DNA from: Rhodobiaceae bacterium
Lineage (GTDB): Bacteria > Pseudomonadota > Alphaproteobacteria > RS24
DNA: 64,000 bases
Assembly (NCBI GenBank): GCA_024645085.1
Contig: JAHEGN010000006.1
Span: 26,001-90,000, forward strand
Reading direction: 5' to 3'
Below, one piece after another: positions 34,656 through 43,224 of the stretch (position 1 is its first letter; each line of letters begins with the position of its first letter). The notes below the pieces were generated by a model, which saw only the letters and a program-made list of their open reading frames with translations, was not told the DNA's origin and did not search any database. A program made the translations under genes and the position numbers.

Positions 34656-35240
34656 CTAACAAAAGCCAGAAGCTTTTAGATAATCATGCGCTTGGATGGT
34701 CTTTTGCAATTGGGTTTCATATTTCCTCTCGCCACCATTGGCGTCAGGGTGATATTTTTTGACCAAAAGCTTATAGCGTTTGCGCACATCTTCTGGCGTA
34801 GCCGACGCTTCGAGGTCGAGGATTTCCAGCGCCCGTTTTTGGCCGGTTGATACACGCGGCGCGCGGCGGGTCTCGCCTTTAATTGGGCCAGCATGGTTCA
34901 TGATTTCAAGCGGGTCATCAAATTGCCAATCGCCTTCTTTGATGCCTTTGGCGCGGCGTGTGCCCATTGACCATGTAGGCCGGTGGCCGGTTGAGGCGGC
35001 GCGGCGATAGTTTTCAATATCGTCGTCCGACATGCCCTCAAAAAAATCATAGCTTTTGTTATATTCGCGAATATGAGCAAAGCAGAATGTGCGTTTGCCC
35101 TGCTCGCCCGGACTGGCAGGGGCAGGGTAACCGGCTTTTTCGTCACAAGCCGGCCAGTCGCATTTCTTTTCTGCTTTGACAATAGTTTCTGTGCGCTTGG
35201 AAGCGCGGATACTGTCAAAATATTTCGAATTCAAGTTCAT
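34656..35240 (-). CDS. J-domain (DnaJ-like) protein upstream of cobST
   Basis: A 194-residue protein with a C-terminal J domain containing the HPD motif (LLVKKYHPDANGG), preceded by about 130 residues with a CDWPACDEKAGYPAP segment and FCFAHIREYNKSYDFFEGM. The cysteine and histidine pattern suggests a small metal site. J domains recruit DnaK; the N-terminal part presumably picks the client. I know this family next to cobS in alphaproteobacteria, so a role in assembling or remodelling the cobaltochelatase is a reasonable guess, not shown. Confidence 0.87.
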   Translation of the reverse strand: MNLNSKYFDSIRASKRTETIVKAEKKCDWPACDEKAGYPAPASPGEQGKRTFCFAHIREYNKSYDFFEGMSDDDIENYRRAASTGHRPTWSMGTRRAKGIKEGDWQFDDPLEIMNHAGPIKGETRRAPRVSTGQKRALEILDLEASATPEDVRKRYKLLVKKYHPDANGGERKYETQLQKTIQAHDYLKASGFC

Positions 35241-35353
35241 GCGGTCATCATAAATTGGTAAAAAAAAATTGTATCAGAAAAACGCATGGTTTAGTGCTTC
35301 TTCTGAGCCTTGATATACGCCAAATACAAGCAAAATCAAATAGGAGTTCGAAG

Positions 35354-35632
35354 ATGGTTCGCGAGACACTGATTGAAAAACTGACAACAGCCTTTGCGCC
35401 ATCGCATTTAGAGGTTATTGACGAGTCGCATTTGCACGCTGGCCATAGTGGCACACGGCCTGAAGGGGAGACCCATTTTCGTGTGAAAATCACGTCAGAA
35501 GCCTTTGTTGGCCAGCCCCGATTGGCCCGCCAACGCGCCGTTATGGAGCTGCTGAGTGACGAACTGGCTGGCCCGGTTCACGCGCTGGCGATGAAGCTAA
35601 AAACCCCTGAAGAGGCGGCGTCTGAAGCCTAA
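35354..35632 (+). CDS. bolA: BolA-family protein
   Basis: A 92-residue BolA-like protein with ETLIEKLTTAF, the conserved HLHAGHSG loop and FVGQPRLARQRAVMELLSDEL helix. BolA proteins partner with monothiol glutaredoxins in iron-sulfur and iron homeostasis. ATG 35354 has a TAGGAG site upstream. It is divergent from the J-domain gene and convergent on the CNNM/CorC gene. The usual grxD partner is not adjacent. Confidence 0.92.
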   Translation: MVRETLIEKLTTAFAPSHLEVIDESHLHAGHSGTRPEGETHFRVKITSEAFVGQPRLARQRAVMELLSDELAGPVHALAMKLKTPEEAASEA

Positions 35633-35649
35633 AGGCGCATAGGTAGAGG

Positions 35650-36927
35650 TTAGGCTTGCGGGCGGGTGATGCGGATTTGCAAAATCTGATTGCGCTGTTT
35701 GCTCATAATCCGAAAGCGTAGACCGTGAAATTCGAAAACTTGGCCAACATCAGGAATTGAGCGCGCTTCGTGGATAATCAAGCCAGCGATTGAGCTGGCT
35801 TCCGTATCAGGCAATGACCAGCCCATTTCGCGATTGAGGTCACGAATGCTCAAACTGCCGGAAATTTCCAATGTGCCGTCGCCGCGTTTGCGCAAGAGGC
35901 TGGATGGTAAATCATGCTCATCGTCAATCTCGCCAACGATTTCTTCCAAAATATCTTCCATGGTCACCATGCCCATTAAGGCGCCATATTCATCGACGAC
36001 GAGGGCGAGGTGCAATTTGCGGCTGCGGAAAGCATTGAGCTGCTCGCCCAAAAGCGTGGTTTCGGGCACAAACCATGGCTCGCTAGTCAATTGTGCAATA
36101 TCCAGACCGACAGCGCCAGTTGGGCTGGTGGCGAGGGCGCGCAAAAGGTCTTTTGTGTGCAGCATGCCGATAATATTTTCCGGTTCATCGCGCCATAGCG
36201 GAAACCGCGTATAGGGGCTTTCAAGCACGGCTTTGACAATATCTTCGCTCGGCAGATCGCCATCAATCATCACCATGGATTTGCGGTGAATCATAATTTC
36301 TTCAACCCGCGTATCGCCCAGGTCGAGAATGCCGCCCAACATATCGCGGTCGCCCTTATGCACACTGCCTTCTTGATGGTGCAAATCAATAGCGCCACGA
36401 ATTTCTTCATGGGCTGGCAATAAGCGCCCAGCGTCTTCATCGGTGAAACCGGCGAGGCGCAGAATAAACCGTGAGATAATGCTCAACATGCGGGTGAATG
36501 GCGCCAAAATAATGACCAAAATACGCAAAGGCCCGGCGGCCCTTAGAGCCGTCAAATCAGGCGTTAAAATGGCATAGGTTTTTGGCAGCACTTCGGCAAA
36601 AATAACCACGAGCGCGGTCATCATTAAGGTTGCATAGACCATGCCAGCCTCGCCAAATAGGCGCAAAAAAAGCGCCGTCGCCAGCACGGAAGCGAGAATA
36701 TTGACGGCATTATTGGCCAATAAAATGGCACCCAGCAGGCGTTCTTTTTGGTCTAAAAGCGCGATTACCCAGCGCGCCCGACGGCGGTTTCTTTTGCGCA
36801 TACGCATCATCCGTGCCTTGCTGGTCGCGGTCAGGGCGGTTTCTGACCCAGATAGAAAGCCGGAAAAAACCAGCAGAACGATGATAACGCCAGCAACCCA
36901 CAGAATGCTGAAATCAAATTGCCCCAT
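35650..36927 (-). CDS. CNNM/CorC-type membrane protein with CBS pair (hemolysin family)
   Basis: A 425-residue inner-membrane protein: CNNM/DUF21 transmembrane domain (residues about 1-190, with FSGFLSGSETALTATSKARM), a CBS pair (about 200-330, VEEIMIHRKSMVMID and LALVVDEYGALMGMVTMEDILEEIVGEI) and a C-terminal CorC/HlyC domain. The family is linked to magnesium or cobalt export; the hemolysin name is historical. Its ATG overlaps the aroB stop by one base (TAATG), so it is the last gene of an aroK-aroB operon, a common alphaproteobacterial order. Confidence 0.92.
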   Translation of the reverse strand: MGQFDFSILWVAGVIIVLLVFSGFLSGSETALTATSKARMMRMRKRNRRRARWVIALLDQKERLLGAILLANNAVNILASVLATALFLRLFGEAGMVYATLMMTALVVIFAEVLPKTYAILTPDLTALRAAGPLRILVIILAPFTRMLSIISRFILRLAGFTDEDAGRLLPAHEEIRGAIDLHHQEGSVHKGDRDMLGGILDLGDTRVEEIMIHRKSMVMIDGDLPSEDIVKAVLESPYTRFPLWRDEPENIIGMLHTKDLLRALATSPTGAVGLDIAQLTSEPWFVPETTLLGEQLNAFRSRKLHLALVVDEYGALMGMVTMEDILEEIVGEIDDEHDLPSSLLRKRGDGTLEISGSLSIRDLNREMGWSLPDTEASSIAGLIIHEARSIPDVGQVFEFHGLRFRIMSKQRNQILQIRITRPQA

Positions 36928-38075
36928 TAGGCCTGCGCTCCTTGCGCGATGAGAAAGCCGCGTAATTCGTCATCGGTTACCGTGTCAGTGACAAAAGCGT
37001 TACCAATGGCGCGGGCCAAAATAAAACGCATGGTTCCAGCTTGCATTTTTTTATCCTGCCGCATCGCCTCAATCAAGGCGTTGACGCCAAAGTTGCCATT
37101 GCCGATTTGTGCCATGGCAATTGGCAGACCGGCTTTTTGCATGTGGGTTTTGACCCGTTCGGCATCCGCTGGCGCGCAATCTCCGCGCGCCGCCGAAAGG
37201 GCAAAGGCCAAAACCATGCCAAAGCCTACCGCCTCGCCATGCAAAAGGGCGTCATTGTAATGGGTCAATTTTTCAAACGCATGGGCAAATGTATGGCCAA
37301 GGTTTAACAAAGCGCGCTCGCCGGATTCGCGCTCATCACGCGCCACAATGGCGGCTTTGGCACGGCAACTTTCAGCCACAGCATGGGCCACGGGGCCAGC
37401 TTCGAGCGTCAACACGGCTTGCTGATTATCGTCCAGCCAGTCAAAGAAATCGGCATTGCCCAAGGCGCCATATTTTACAATCTCGGCATAACCAGCGATT
37501 ATTTGCCGGTGCGGGAGGCTGGCCAGAACATCCGTGTCGGCCAAGACTAAGTCGGGCTGATGGAAGGCACCAATCAGATTTTTGCCTTGCCCGGCATTAA
37601 TCGCTGTTTTTCCGCCAATGGAACTATCGACTTGCGCCAAAAGGCTGGTCGGAATTTGAATAAACCTCGTGCCGCGCCGCAAAATAGCCGCCGCAAAGCC
37701 GGTCAAATCGCCAATCACACCGCCGCCAAGGGCGATAATGCAGTCGTCGCGTTCGATTTCAAAATCAATTAATTGGCCGCATAGAGCTTCCAGCTGGGCA
37801 AATGATTTGCTGGCCTCACCGGCTTCAATAATCACTGTTTCATGAGCAATTTCAGCCTCGGTTAGGGCTTTTTGCAGGGTCGGCAAATGATGGCTTGCAA
37901 CCTGAGTATCGGTGACAATGGCTACGCGTGGGCGCTTCAAAAGCGGGGCAATATAGTGGGCACTATTTTGTAAAAGCCCGCGGCCAATATGAATGTCATA
38001 GGCGCGTGCGGCCAAGTCGACGCGCACGGTCTGCGTTTCGATGGCAGTTTCGGATGATGATTGTGTTGCACTCAT
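36927..38075 (-). CDS. aroB: 3-dehydroquinate synthase
   Basis: Second enzyme of the shikimate pathway; NAD- and zinc-dependent cyclisation of DAHP. The 382-residue product has the NAD-binding ALGGGVIGDLTGFAAAILRRGTRFIQIPTSLLAQVDSSIGGKTAIN segment and metal ligands in EIVKYGAL, LNLGHTFAHAFE and LLHGEAVGFGM. The order aroK, aroB, CNNM/CorC on one strand with a 39-base gap and a one-base overlap indicates one transcript. Confidence 0.96.
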   Translation of the reverse strand: MSATQSSSETAIETQTVRVDLAARAYDIHIGRGLLQNSAHYIAPLLKRPRVAIVTDTQVASHHLPTLQKALTEAEIAHETVIIEAGEASKSFAQLEALCGQLIDFEIERDDCIIALGGGVIGDLTGFAAAILRRGTRFIQIPTSLLAQVDSSIGGKTAINAGQGKNLIGAFHQPDLVLADTDVLASLPHRQIIAGYAEIVKYGALGNADFFDWLDDNQQAVLTLEAGPVAHAVAESCRAKAAIVARDERESGERALLNLGHTFAHAFEKLTHYNDALLHGEAVGFGMVLAFALSAARGDCAPADAERVKTHMQKAGLPIAMAQIGNGNFGVNALIEAMRQDKKMQAGTMRFILARAIGNAFVTDTVTDDELRGFLIAQGAQA

Positions 38076-38114
38076 ATCTTTCGCTTAAAGCAAATCATAG
38101 GCCTTTGTCCAGCG

Positions 38115-38702
38115 TTAGGTCTTGCTTTTACGCGGCTCAGCCCCTGGCTCGAAGCGCGTGGCCAAGGCTTTTTTCATATCTTTAATGCTGGCGCGCGCAT
38201 CAGTGCGCGAAATATTGACCCGCAAATCAGCCAATTCATATATCGGCCGGCGCTGCGCATTCAGCTCGCTTAATTTGGCGCGCACGTCTGTGCCGACCAG
38301 CAGGGGGCGTTTGCCCGGATTGCGGTTCACCCGCTGCACTAATTCATCGAGATCCACATCAAGCCATAAAGAGACGGCAGATTGTTCAATCAAGGCGCGC
38401 GTGTCTGGGTTGATAAAAGCCCCGCCGCCCAACGCCAGCACTTGCGGGCCATCTTGCAACAGGCGAGCAATGACGCGTTGTTCGCCGTCGCGAAACGCCG
38501 CTTCTCCGTGTTTGTCAAAAATTTCAGCAATGCTCATGCCAGCGGCTTTTTCGATTTCGTCATCGGCGTCGCGAAACCGACATTTCAATTCACTGGCCAG
38601 CCGTTTGCCCAAACTTGACTTGCCCGCGCCCATCATGCCAATCAGAACAATCGGGCAGGTCACATTAAATTTGATTTTTACGGCCTTAGAATTTTTACTC
38701 AT
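38115..38702 (-). CDS. aroK: Shikimate kinase
   Basis: Phosphorylates shikimate at position 3. The 195-residue product has Walker A GMMGAGKSS, the DADDEIEKAAGMSIAEIFDKHGEAAFRDGE substrate segment, LALGGGAFI and the lid RNPGKRPLL. First gene of the aroK-aroB operon. The start has no evident ribosome binding site; the conserved part begins about 18 residues in, so an inner start is possible but no ATG supports it. Confidence 0.95.
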   Translation of the reverse strand: MSKNSKAVKIKFNVTCPIVLIGMMGAGKSSLGKRLASELKCRFRDADDEIEKAAGMSIAEIFDKHGEAAFRDGEQRVIARLLQDGPQVLALGGGAFINPDTRALIEQSAVSLWLDVDLDELVQRVNRNPGKRPLLVGTDVRAKLSELNAQRRPIYELADLRVNISRTDARASIKDMKKALATRFEPGAEPRKSKT

Positions 38703-38844
38703 CTATAAATGTGTAATGTTAAAAGCCTGTCGCGTCTAGCGTGCTGCAGTGGCATGATTATTGCCGTAAGCCGACAAAGCTGCCCAGTTTCTGCCGCAAA
38801 GCTGATATAGTGCAGGAAGAATCATAAATTCAGTGGAGGTTCCC

Positions 38845-38982
38845 ATGGGGTTCAAACTGTCGTCGATTATTACCATTGTTCTCGTTTTATTGGTTGGTGG
38901 TTTAATTTTTTTCGCCCAAGCCGTTGAACCAAAGAGAGAAACTGCCGTCGAGGTGCTAGATAATGAGCAATTTGCCCGTTAG
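38845..38982 (+). CDS. Small single-pass membrane protein (45 residues)
   Basis: An ATG preceded by GTGGAGGTTCCC opens a 45-codon frame: MGFKLSSIITIVLVLLVGGL, then IFFAQAVEPKRETAVEVLDN, then EQFAR. It has one membrane helix (about residues 6-26) and a short polar tail. Its last 20 bases overlap the start of the exported 752-residue protein in another frame, which suggests translational coupling. I recall a short membrane ORF at this place in related genomes. The function is unknown. Confidence 0.7.
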   Translation: MGFKLSSIITIVLVLLVGGLIFFAQAVEPKRETAVEVLDNEQFAR

Positions 38983-41221
38983 GCAAGCTGTCTTTTTAGC
39001 GCTTATTTTCCTAGCGTCACCGGCGCTGGCGCAAGATAGCCTGCCTTATGCCATGCGCGCGCCTTTGGATATTATTCCGGCACCCATGCGCCAAGCGGTT
39101 GGTGACAATGAGGGCAAGGCGCGCAATGCTGAAACAAAATTGGCGCCGCGTGTTGCTGCCCGACAAATGACGCGGGCCGTGCGCGCCGTCGCCGCTTTGC
39201 CTGGGTCAGAAACGCAAATTGTACAGGTCGGCCAATTGGGTGCTTTGGAAGATGCGCCAGTTGGTTTGGAATTTGGCTTTGGTGGGGCTCTTTGGCAGGG
39301 TGCGCGATTGAATTTCGTCGGCGACTTAATGGCCCGTTTGCCGAAACATCATCATCTATCAGCATTGCGCCAATTGGAGCGTCGGCTGCATCGTTCGGCG
39401 ACTGCGGCACCGATTGGATCAACCCAGGGCACCAGCTGGACAGTCTCGCGCTTGAACCGCTTTTTGGCTATTGGCGACACCCAATCAGTGCTTGACTTGG
39501 CTGTCTTAACTGGCATTGATGCGCGCGACGCTTTGGCCTTAAAGGCAAAAATTCTGGCGCATTTAGGGCAGGGTGATGACGCCGCTGCCTGCGCCCAGAC
39601 AAGCCCACAGCGGCAAGCCGACAACCGCCGCGCGACGCGCGACTTTTTTTTGCAATTGACGATTTACTGCCATTTGCGCGATGGCGACGATGCGAAAGCG
39701 GCTCTGGCCATTGAGTTGAATGAAAAAATATTGGCCGATGATGTTTTGTTCCGCGACCTGGCGTTTTTACTGTCAACCAAAGCGCCAATAAAAGTCACTA
39801 GCCAAAGCCAGTTGAAAGCGCAAAATGCGGTTGCTGAGATGGCGGCTGAGCAGTCGGATGAAGCTGCCGACACTCGCGAGCCTGTGCCAGCATCTGCCGA
39901 AGAGCAACCAGTGATTATCTTACCGGCTGAATTAACCGCCATGCAGATTGCGCTTTTGCGTCTCGCCGGCCAAGCGCTGCCCGTCGACGACAATATTATT
40001 CCGGCCTATCTTTTGGCGGCGGTGGCGGCCGATGAGTGGCAAACACCCCTAGTGCGCGCGCAAGCGGCAGTTCGAAATTTAGCCCATGGTCAAAAAGCCG
40101 CCCTGCGCATGACGCAATTGGGACAGCGGATTGATTTTTCCGAATATTTTCCGGCCCATTCGCCAGCGCAGACATCTGAAATGCCGCTACCCATTTTTAT
40201 TGCAAGTAGCGTTCAACAAATTGATCGGACGCCGCTTAATGCACGCCCGCGAGTGATGGCTTTCTACTTGCGCCAAGCCCTCGATAAGGGTGTATGGCGC
40301 GACATGGTTTGGGCATTGTCCGGTCAGCTTAACGCCCTCACAACTGTGGAATTAATCGACGCCCCGACACAGGCGATATTATTGCCAGCTTTGGTGATGA
40401 TTAGTGCCAGTGAGGCGGCCAATCGACTTTATTGGATGAATTCAGCCTCCATGGCCCCACCATCGCAACGCTTATTCAGCCTGTCTCAAGCAGATTTTAC
40501 CCTGCCTGATTTGCCAGTACTTAATTTGGCTGAAACCACCTCTGAGACCTTGCCTGAAGGTGAGTCCGACGATGTGCGGGCGGAAGTTGCGGCGCCGGAG
40601 GATGAGGTCGCTTCACCGGCACAACAGCAAATTGAACCGGCGTCGCTTGATGCGGGTTTTGCCGCTTCCAGTGGCACGTTGATTGACTGGCAGGCGATTG
40701 ATAGCGGCTTGGCAGCAAGTGCGAAGCCAGTCAGTGATTATCTGCGCCTCGAAGTCAGCGTGCTGCAGGGGTTGGGCTTCCAGCCCAGCGATGACATGGC
40801 CACAGATTTCGCATTAGATAAGCCTTCAGCGCGCGCCCAAAGATGGCTAAAACTGGCGTCTGATAAATGGATTGGCGATTTGATATTGGCGATCACCGCC
40901 GATATGGCCGAGCAGCCAGCCGCGCAATGGACGCGTCAGGACATTATCGCTGTTTTGATGGCTCTGCGTCAGGCTGGGCTCAACCAAGAAGCGATTGCTC
41001 TTGCCCGCGAATTATTAGCGCTGGCCTATATAGATTTGCTGCCATCGCACAGCAATGCGCTGATTTTGGCCAATCTGGCACCAACCGATGTCGCGGCGAC
41101 CGATTTCTCTTTGCCGCAAGAATTGCGCGATGAGACCATGGAGACGCTGAGCCGGGAATTTGAGTGGTCGGATAATTTGCCTTTGATTGATTTCGACGCG
41201 CTCGGCCGGCCCGAGGAATAG
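38963..41221 (+). CDS. Large exported protein of unknown function
   Basis: A 752-residue protein with a clear signal peptide (MSNLPVRQAVFLALIFLASPALAQ, cut after ALA). The rest is Ala-, Leu- and Gln-rich and predicted mostly helical, without a catalytic motif I recognise. Two acidic, proline-containing linkers (about residues 290-320 and 515-570) divide it into three helical blocks, which could be degenerate TPR-like repeats. The gene sits two bases ahead of xerD and overlaps the small membrane ORF. I do not recognise the family and assign no function; a periplasmic scaffold role is only a guess. Confidence 0.75.
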   Translation: MSNLPVRQAVFLALIFLASPALAQDSLPYAMRAPLDIIPAPMRQAVGDNEGKARNAETKLAPRVAARQMTRAVRAVAALPGSETQIVQVGQLGALEDAPVGLEFGFGGALWQGARLNFVGDLMARLPKHHHLSALRQLERRLHRSATAAPIGSTQGTSWTVSRLNRFLAIGDTQSVLDLAVLTGIDARDALALKAKILAHLGQGDDAAACAQTSPQRQADNRRATRDFFLQLTIYCHLRDGDDAKAALAIELNEKILADDVLFRDLAFLLSTKAPIKVTSQSQLKAQNAVAEMAAEQSDEAADTREPVPASAEEQPVIILPAELTAMQIALLRLAGQALPVDDNIIPAYLLAAVAADEWQTPLVRAQAAVRNLAHGQKAALRMTQLGQRIDFSEYFPAHSPAQTSEMPLPIFIASSVQQIDRTPLNARPRVMAFYLRQALDKGVWRDMVWALSGQLNALTTVELIDAPTQAILLPALVMISASEAANRLYWMNSASMAPPSQRLFSLSQADFTLPDLPVLNLAETTSETLPEGESDDVRAEVAAPEDEVASPAQQQIEPASLDAGFAASSGTLIDWQAIDSGLAASAKPVSDYLRLEVSVLQGLGFQPSDDMATDFALDKPSARAQRWLKLASDKWIGDLILAITADMAEQPAAQWTRQDIIAVLMALRQAGLNQEAIALARELLALAYIDLLPSHSNALILANLAPTDVAATDFSLPQELRDETMETLSREFEWSDNLPLIDFDALGRPEE

Positions 41222-41223
41222 CA

Positions 41224-42186
41224 ATGGCTGAGATGACGCCAAATATGCTCGGACAAATTGATTTATTTCTCGATATGATGGCGGCTGAGCGCGGTGCTTC
41301 GGCGCACACAATTGCTGCCTATCGCCGCGACCTCACCCGTTTGGGTAAGTTCTTGACGCCGCGCGGCGATGATTTTCTCACCGTTGAGGCTGCCGGTTTG
41401 TCTGACTTTATGGCGCATTTATCGTCTGAAAAAATGGCCGCCTCAAGCGCCGCACGGCATTTGTCGAGCATGCGGCATTTCTTCAAATTCCTTTTGATTG
41501 AGGATATTCGATCGCAAAACCCCTCGGAAAATATTGCCCGACCGGCGACGGTGCGGCCGTTGCCGAAATTATTATCCTTGGCGGAAACTGAAGCCTTGAT
41601 CGGCGCCGCGCATAATCTGCCAGCCCGCACACACGCAGAGCAGGGCGATAAATTGCGCAGTATTTGCTTGATTGAAATTCTTTATGCCTCGGGCTTGCGG
41701 GTCAGCGAATTGGTTAGCCTGCCGCGCGCTGGCATTCAGCAAGCGCAACCGGTGATTATTGTACGCGGTAAGGGCGGGCGCGAACGCATGGTGCCATTGT
41801 CGCCACCGGCGCAAAGGGCACTGGCTGACTGGCTGGCATGGCGTGATGAGCAAAAACCATTGGCTGCGTCAGCATTTTTATTTCCTAGTCGTAGCCGACA
41901 GGGTTATTTGACGCGGCAAAGATTGGCGCAAATTCTATTGCAGCTTGGCGCAGTGGTGGGCATTTCTGAAAAAAAATTATCGCCGCATGTGGTGCGCCAT
42001 GCTTTTGCGACCCATTTGGTCGAACATGGAGCAGATCTGCGCGCCGTGCAGCAAATGCTTGGCCATGCCGATATTTCGACGACACAGATTTACACGGCGG
42101 TTTTGGATGAGCGCAAAAGGCGATTGCTCGACCAAGCCCACCCACTTGCAAATCGCACGTCTTTATCTGCCGATGAAGAGGTGTAA
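41224..42186 (+). CDS. xerD: Tyrosine recombinase XerD
   Basis: Site-specific recombinase of 320 residues that resolves chromosome dimers at dif with XerC and FtsK. The N-terminal SAM-like domain (TIAAYRRDLTRLGKFL) is followed by the catalytic domain with R (ASGLRVSELVSL), K (GKGGRERMVPL), HxxR (LSPHVVRHAFATHL), H (LGHADISTTQIY) and the tyrosine nucleophile. Housekeeping context with accA downstream, rather than any att site or phage gene, supports XerD over a mobile-element integrase. It could start at ATG 41224 or 41236. Confidence 0.93.
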   Translation: MAEMTPNMLGQIDLFLDMMAAERGASAHTIAAYRRDLTRLGKFLTPRGDDFLTVEAAGLSDFMAHLSSEKMAASSAARHLSSMRHFFKFLLIEDIRSQNPSENIARPATVRPLPKLLSLAETEALIGAAHNLPARTHAEQGDKLRSICLIEILYASGLRVSELVSLPRAGIQQAQPVIIVRGKGGRERMVPLSPPAQRALADWLAWRDEQKPLAASAFLFPSRSRQGYLTRQRLAQILLQLGAVVGISEKKLSPHVVRHAFATHLVEHGADLRAVQQMLGHADISTTQIYTAVLDERKRRLLDQAHPLANRTSLSADEEV

Positions 42187-42239
42187 AATAATCAAGAAAA
42201 TGACTGCCTATCGCTGCCCGCTTGGAGTATAAAGAATAC

Positions 42240-43199
42240 ATGCAAACCTATCTGGAATTTGAAAAACCAATTGCTGCTCTCGAGGGGCAGATTCGCGAAT
42301 TGCGTAGCGTCGGCAAAGAATCCGGCGGCGTGGATATTATCGAAGAGATTCACAAACTCGAAGGCAAGGTCAGCCAGCAAATTGAAAAGCTCTATGGCAA
42401 TCTCGACGCGTGGCAGAAAACGCAAGTTGCGCGCCACCCCATGCGCCCGCATTGCAGCGATTATATTAAGGCGCTGGTCGAAGATTTTGTTCCTTTATCG
42501 GGCGACCGTTTGTTTTCTGAAGATCATGCCATTGTCGCGGGTCTTGGCCGTTGGCAAGGCCAGCGGGTGGCGGTTTTGGGGCATGAAAAAGGCGCTGATA
42601 CGCAGGCCCGCGTAAAACATAATTTCGGCATGGCCCGACCAGAAGGTTATCGCAAAGCCATTCGGGTAATGGATATGGCCGAGCGTTTTAACTTGCCCGT
42701 GGTGACTTTGGTCGACACGGCGGGTGCTTATCCCGGCATTGGCGCTGAGGAACGCGGACAATCTGAAGCGATTGCGCGGTGCACAGACAAATGCTTGCAA
42801 ATTGGCGTGCCCTTCGTGTCGGTGATTATTGGCGAAGGCGGCTCTGGCGGGGCGTTGGCTCTGGCAACAGCCAGTCGCATTGTGATGTTGGAACACTCAA
42901 TTTATACGGTGGCTTCACCTGAGGCCTGCGCCTCTATTTTATGGCGCTCTTCATCGGAAGCCGACCAAGCAGCCGCGGCCTTGAAAGTGACGGCGCAAGA
43001 TTTGTCTAAACTTGGCGTGATTGACCGCATTTTGCGCGAGCCGCTTGGCGGCGCTCATCGCGACCGAGAGCGTATGATGGCCGACGTTGGCATGGCGGTT
43101 TCCGAAGAACTGGCGCAAATGGCCTCTTTATCGGCGCGCGATTTAATTGATCAGCGGCGGCAAAAATTTCTCGATATGGGACGCACTGGCATCGTCTAG
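42240..43199 (+). CDS. accA: Acetyl-CoA carboxylase carboxyltransferase subunit alpha
   Basis: Carboxyltransferase alpha subunit that, with AccD, transfers the carboxyl group to acetyl-CoA to make malonyl-CoA. The 319-residue product starts [18 protein letters not shown] and has the [26 protein letters not shown] and [22 protein letters not shown] segments of the oxyanion-binding fold. ATG 42240 fits the family start; a TTG at 42222 would add six residues. It follows xerD at a short distance, an order I know in alphaproteobacteria. Confidence 0.96.
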   Translation: MQTYLEFEKPIAALEGQIRELRSVGKESGGVDIIEEIHKLEGKVSQQIEKLYGNLDAWQKTQVARHPMRPHCSDYIKALVEDFVPLSGDRLFSEDHAIVAGLGRWQGQRVAVLGHEKGADTQARVKHNFGMARPEGYRKAIRVMDMAERFNLPVVTLVDTAGAYPGIGAEERGQSEAIARCTDKCLQIGVPFVSVIIGEGGSGGALALATASRIVMLEHSIYTVASPEACASILWRSSSEADQAAAALKVTAQDLSKLGVIDRILREPLGGAHRDRERMMADVGMAVSEELAQMASLSARDLIDQRRQKFLDMGRTGIV

Positions 43200-43224
43200 G
43201 GTCGGGTATCGTTTGAATCGGGGC

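Noticed and set aside
41224..42186. Tyrosine recombinase considered as a mobile-element integrase
   Set aside because: It is flanked by housekeeping genes, has XerD-like sequence, and no att repeats or phage genes are near either tRNA or the gene.
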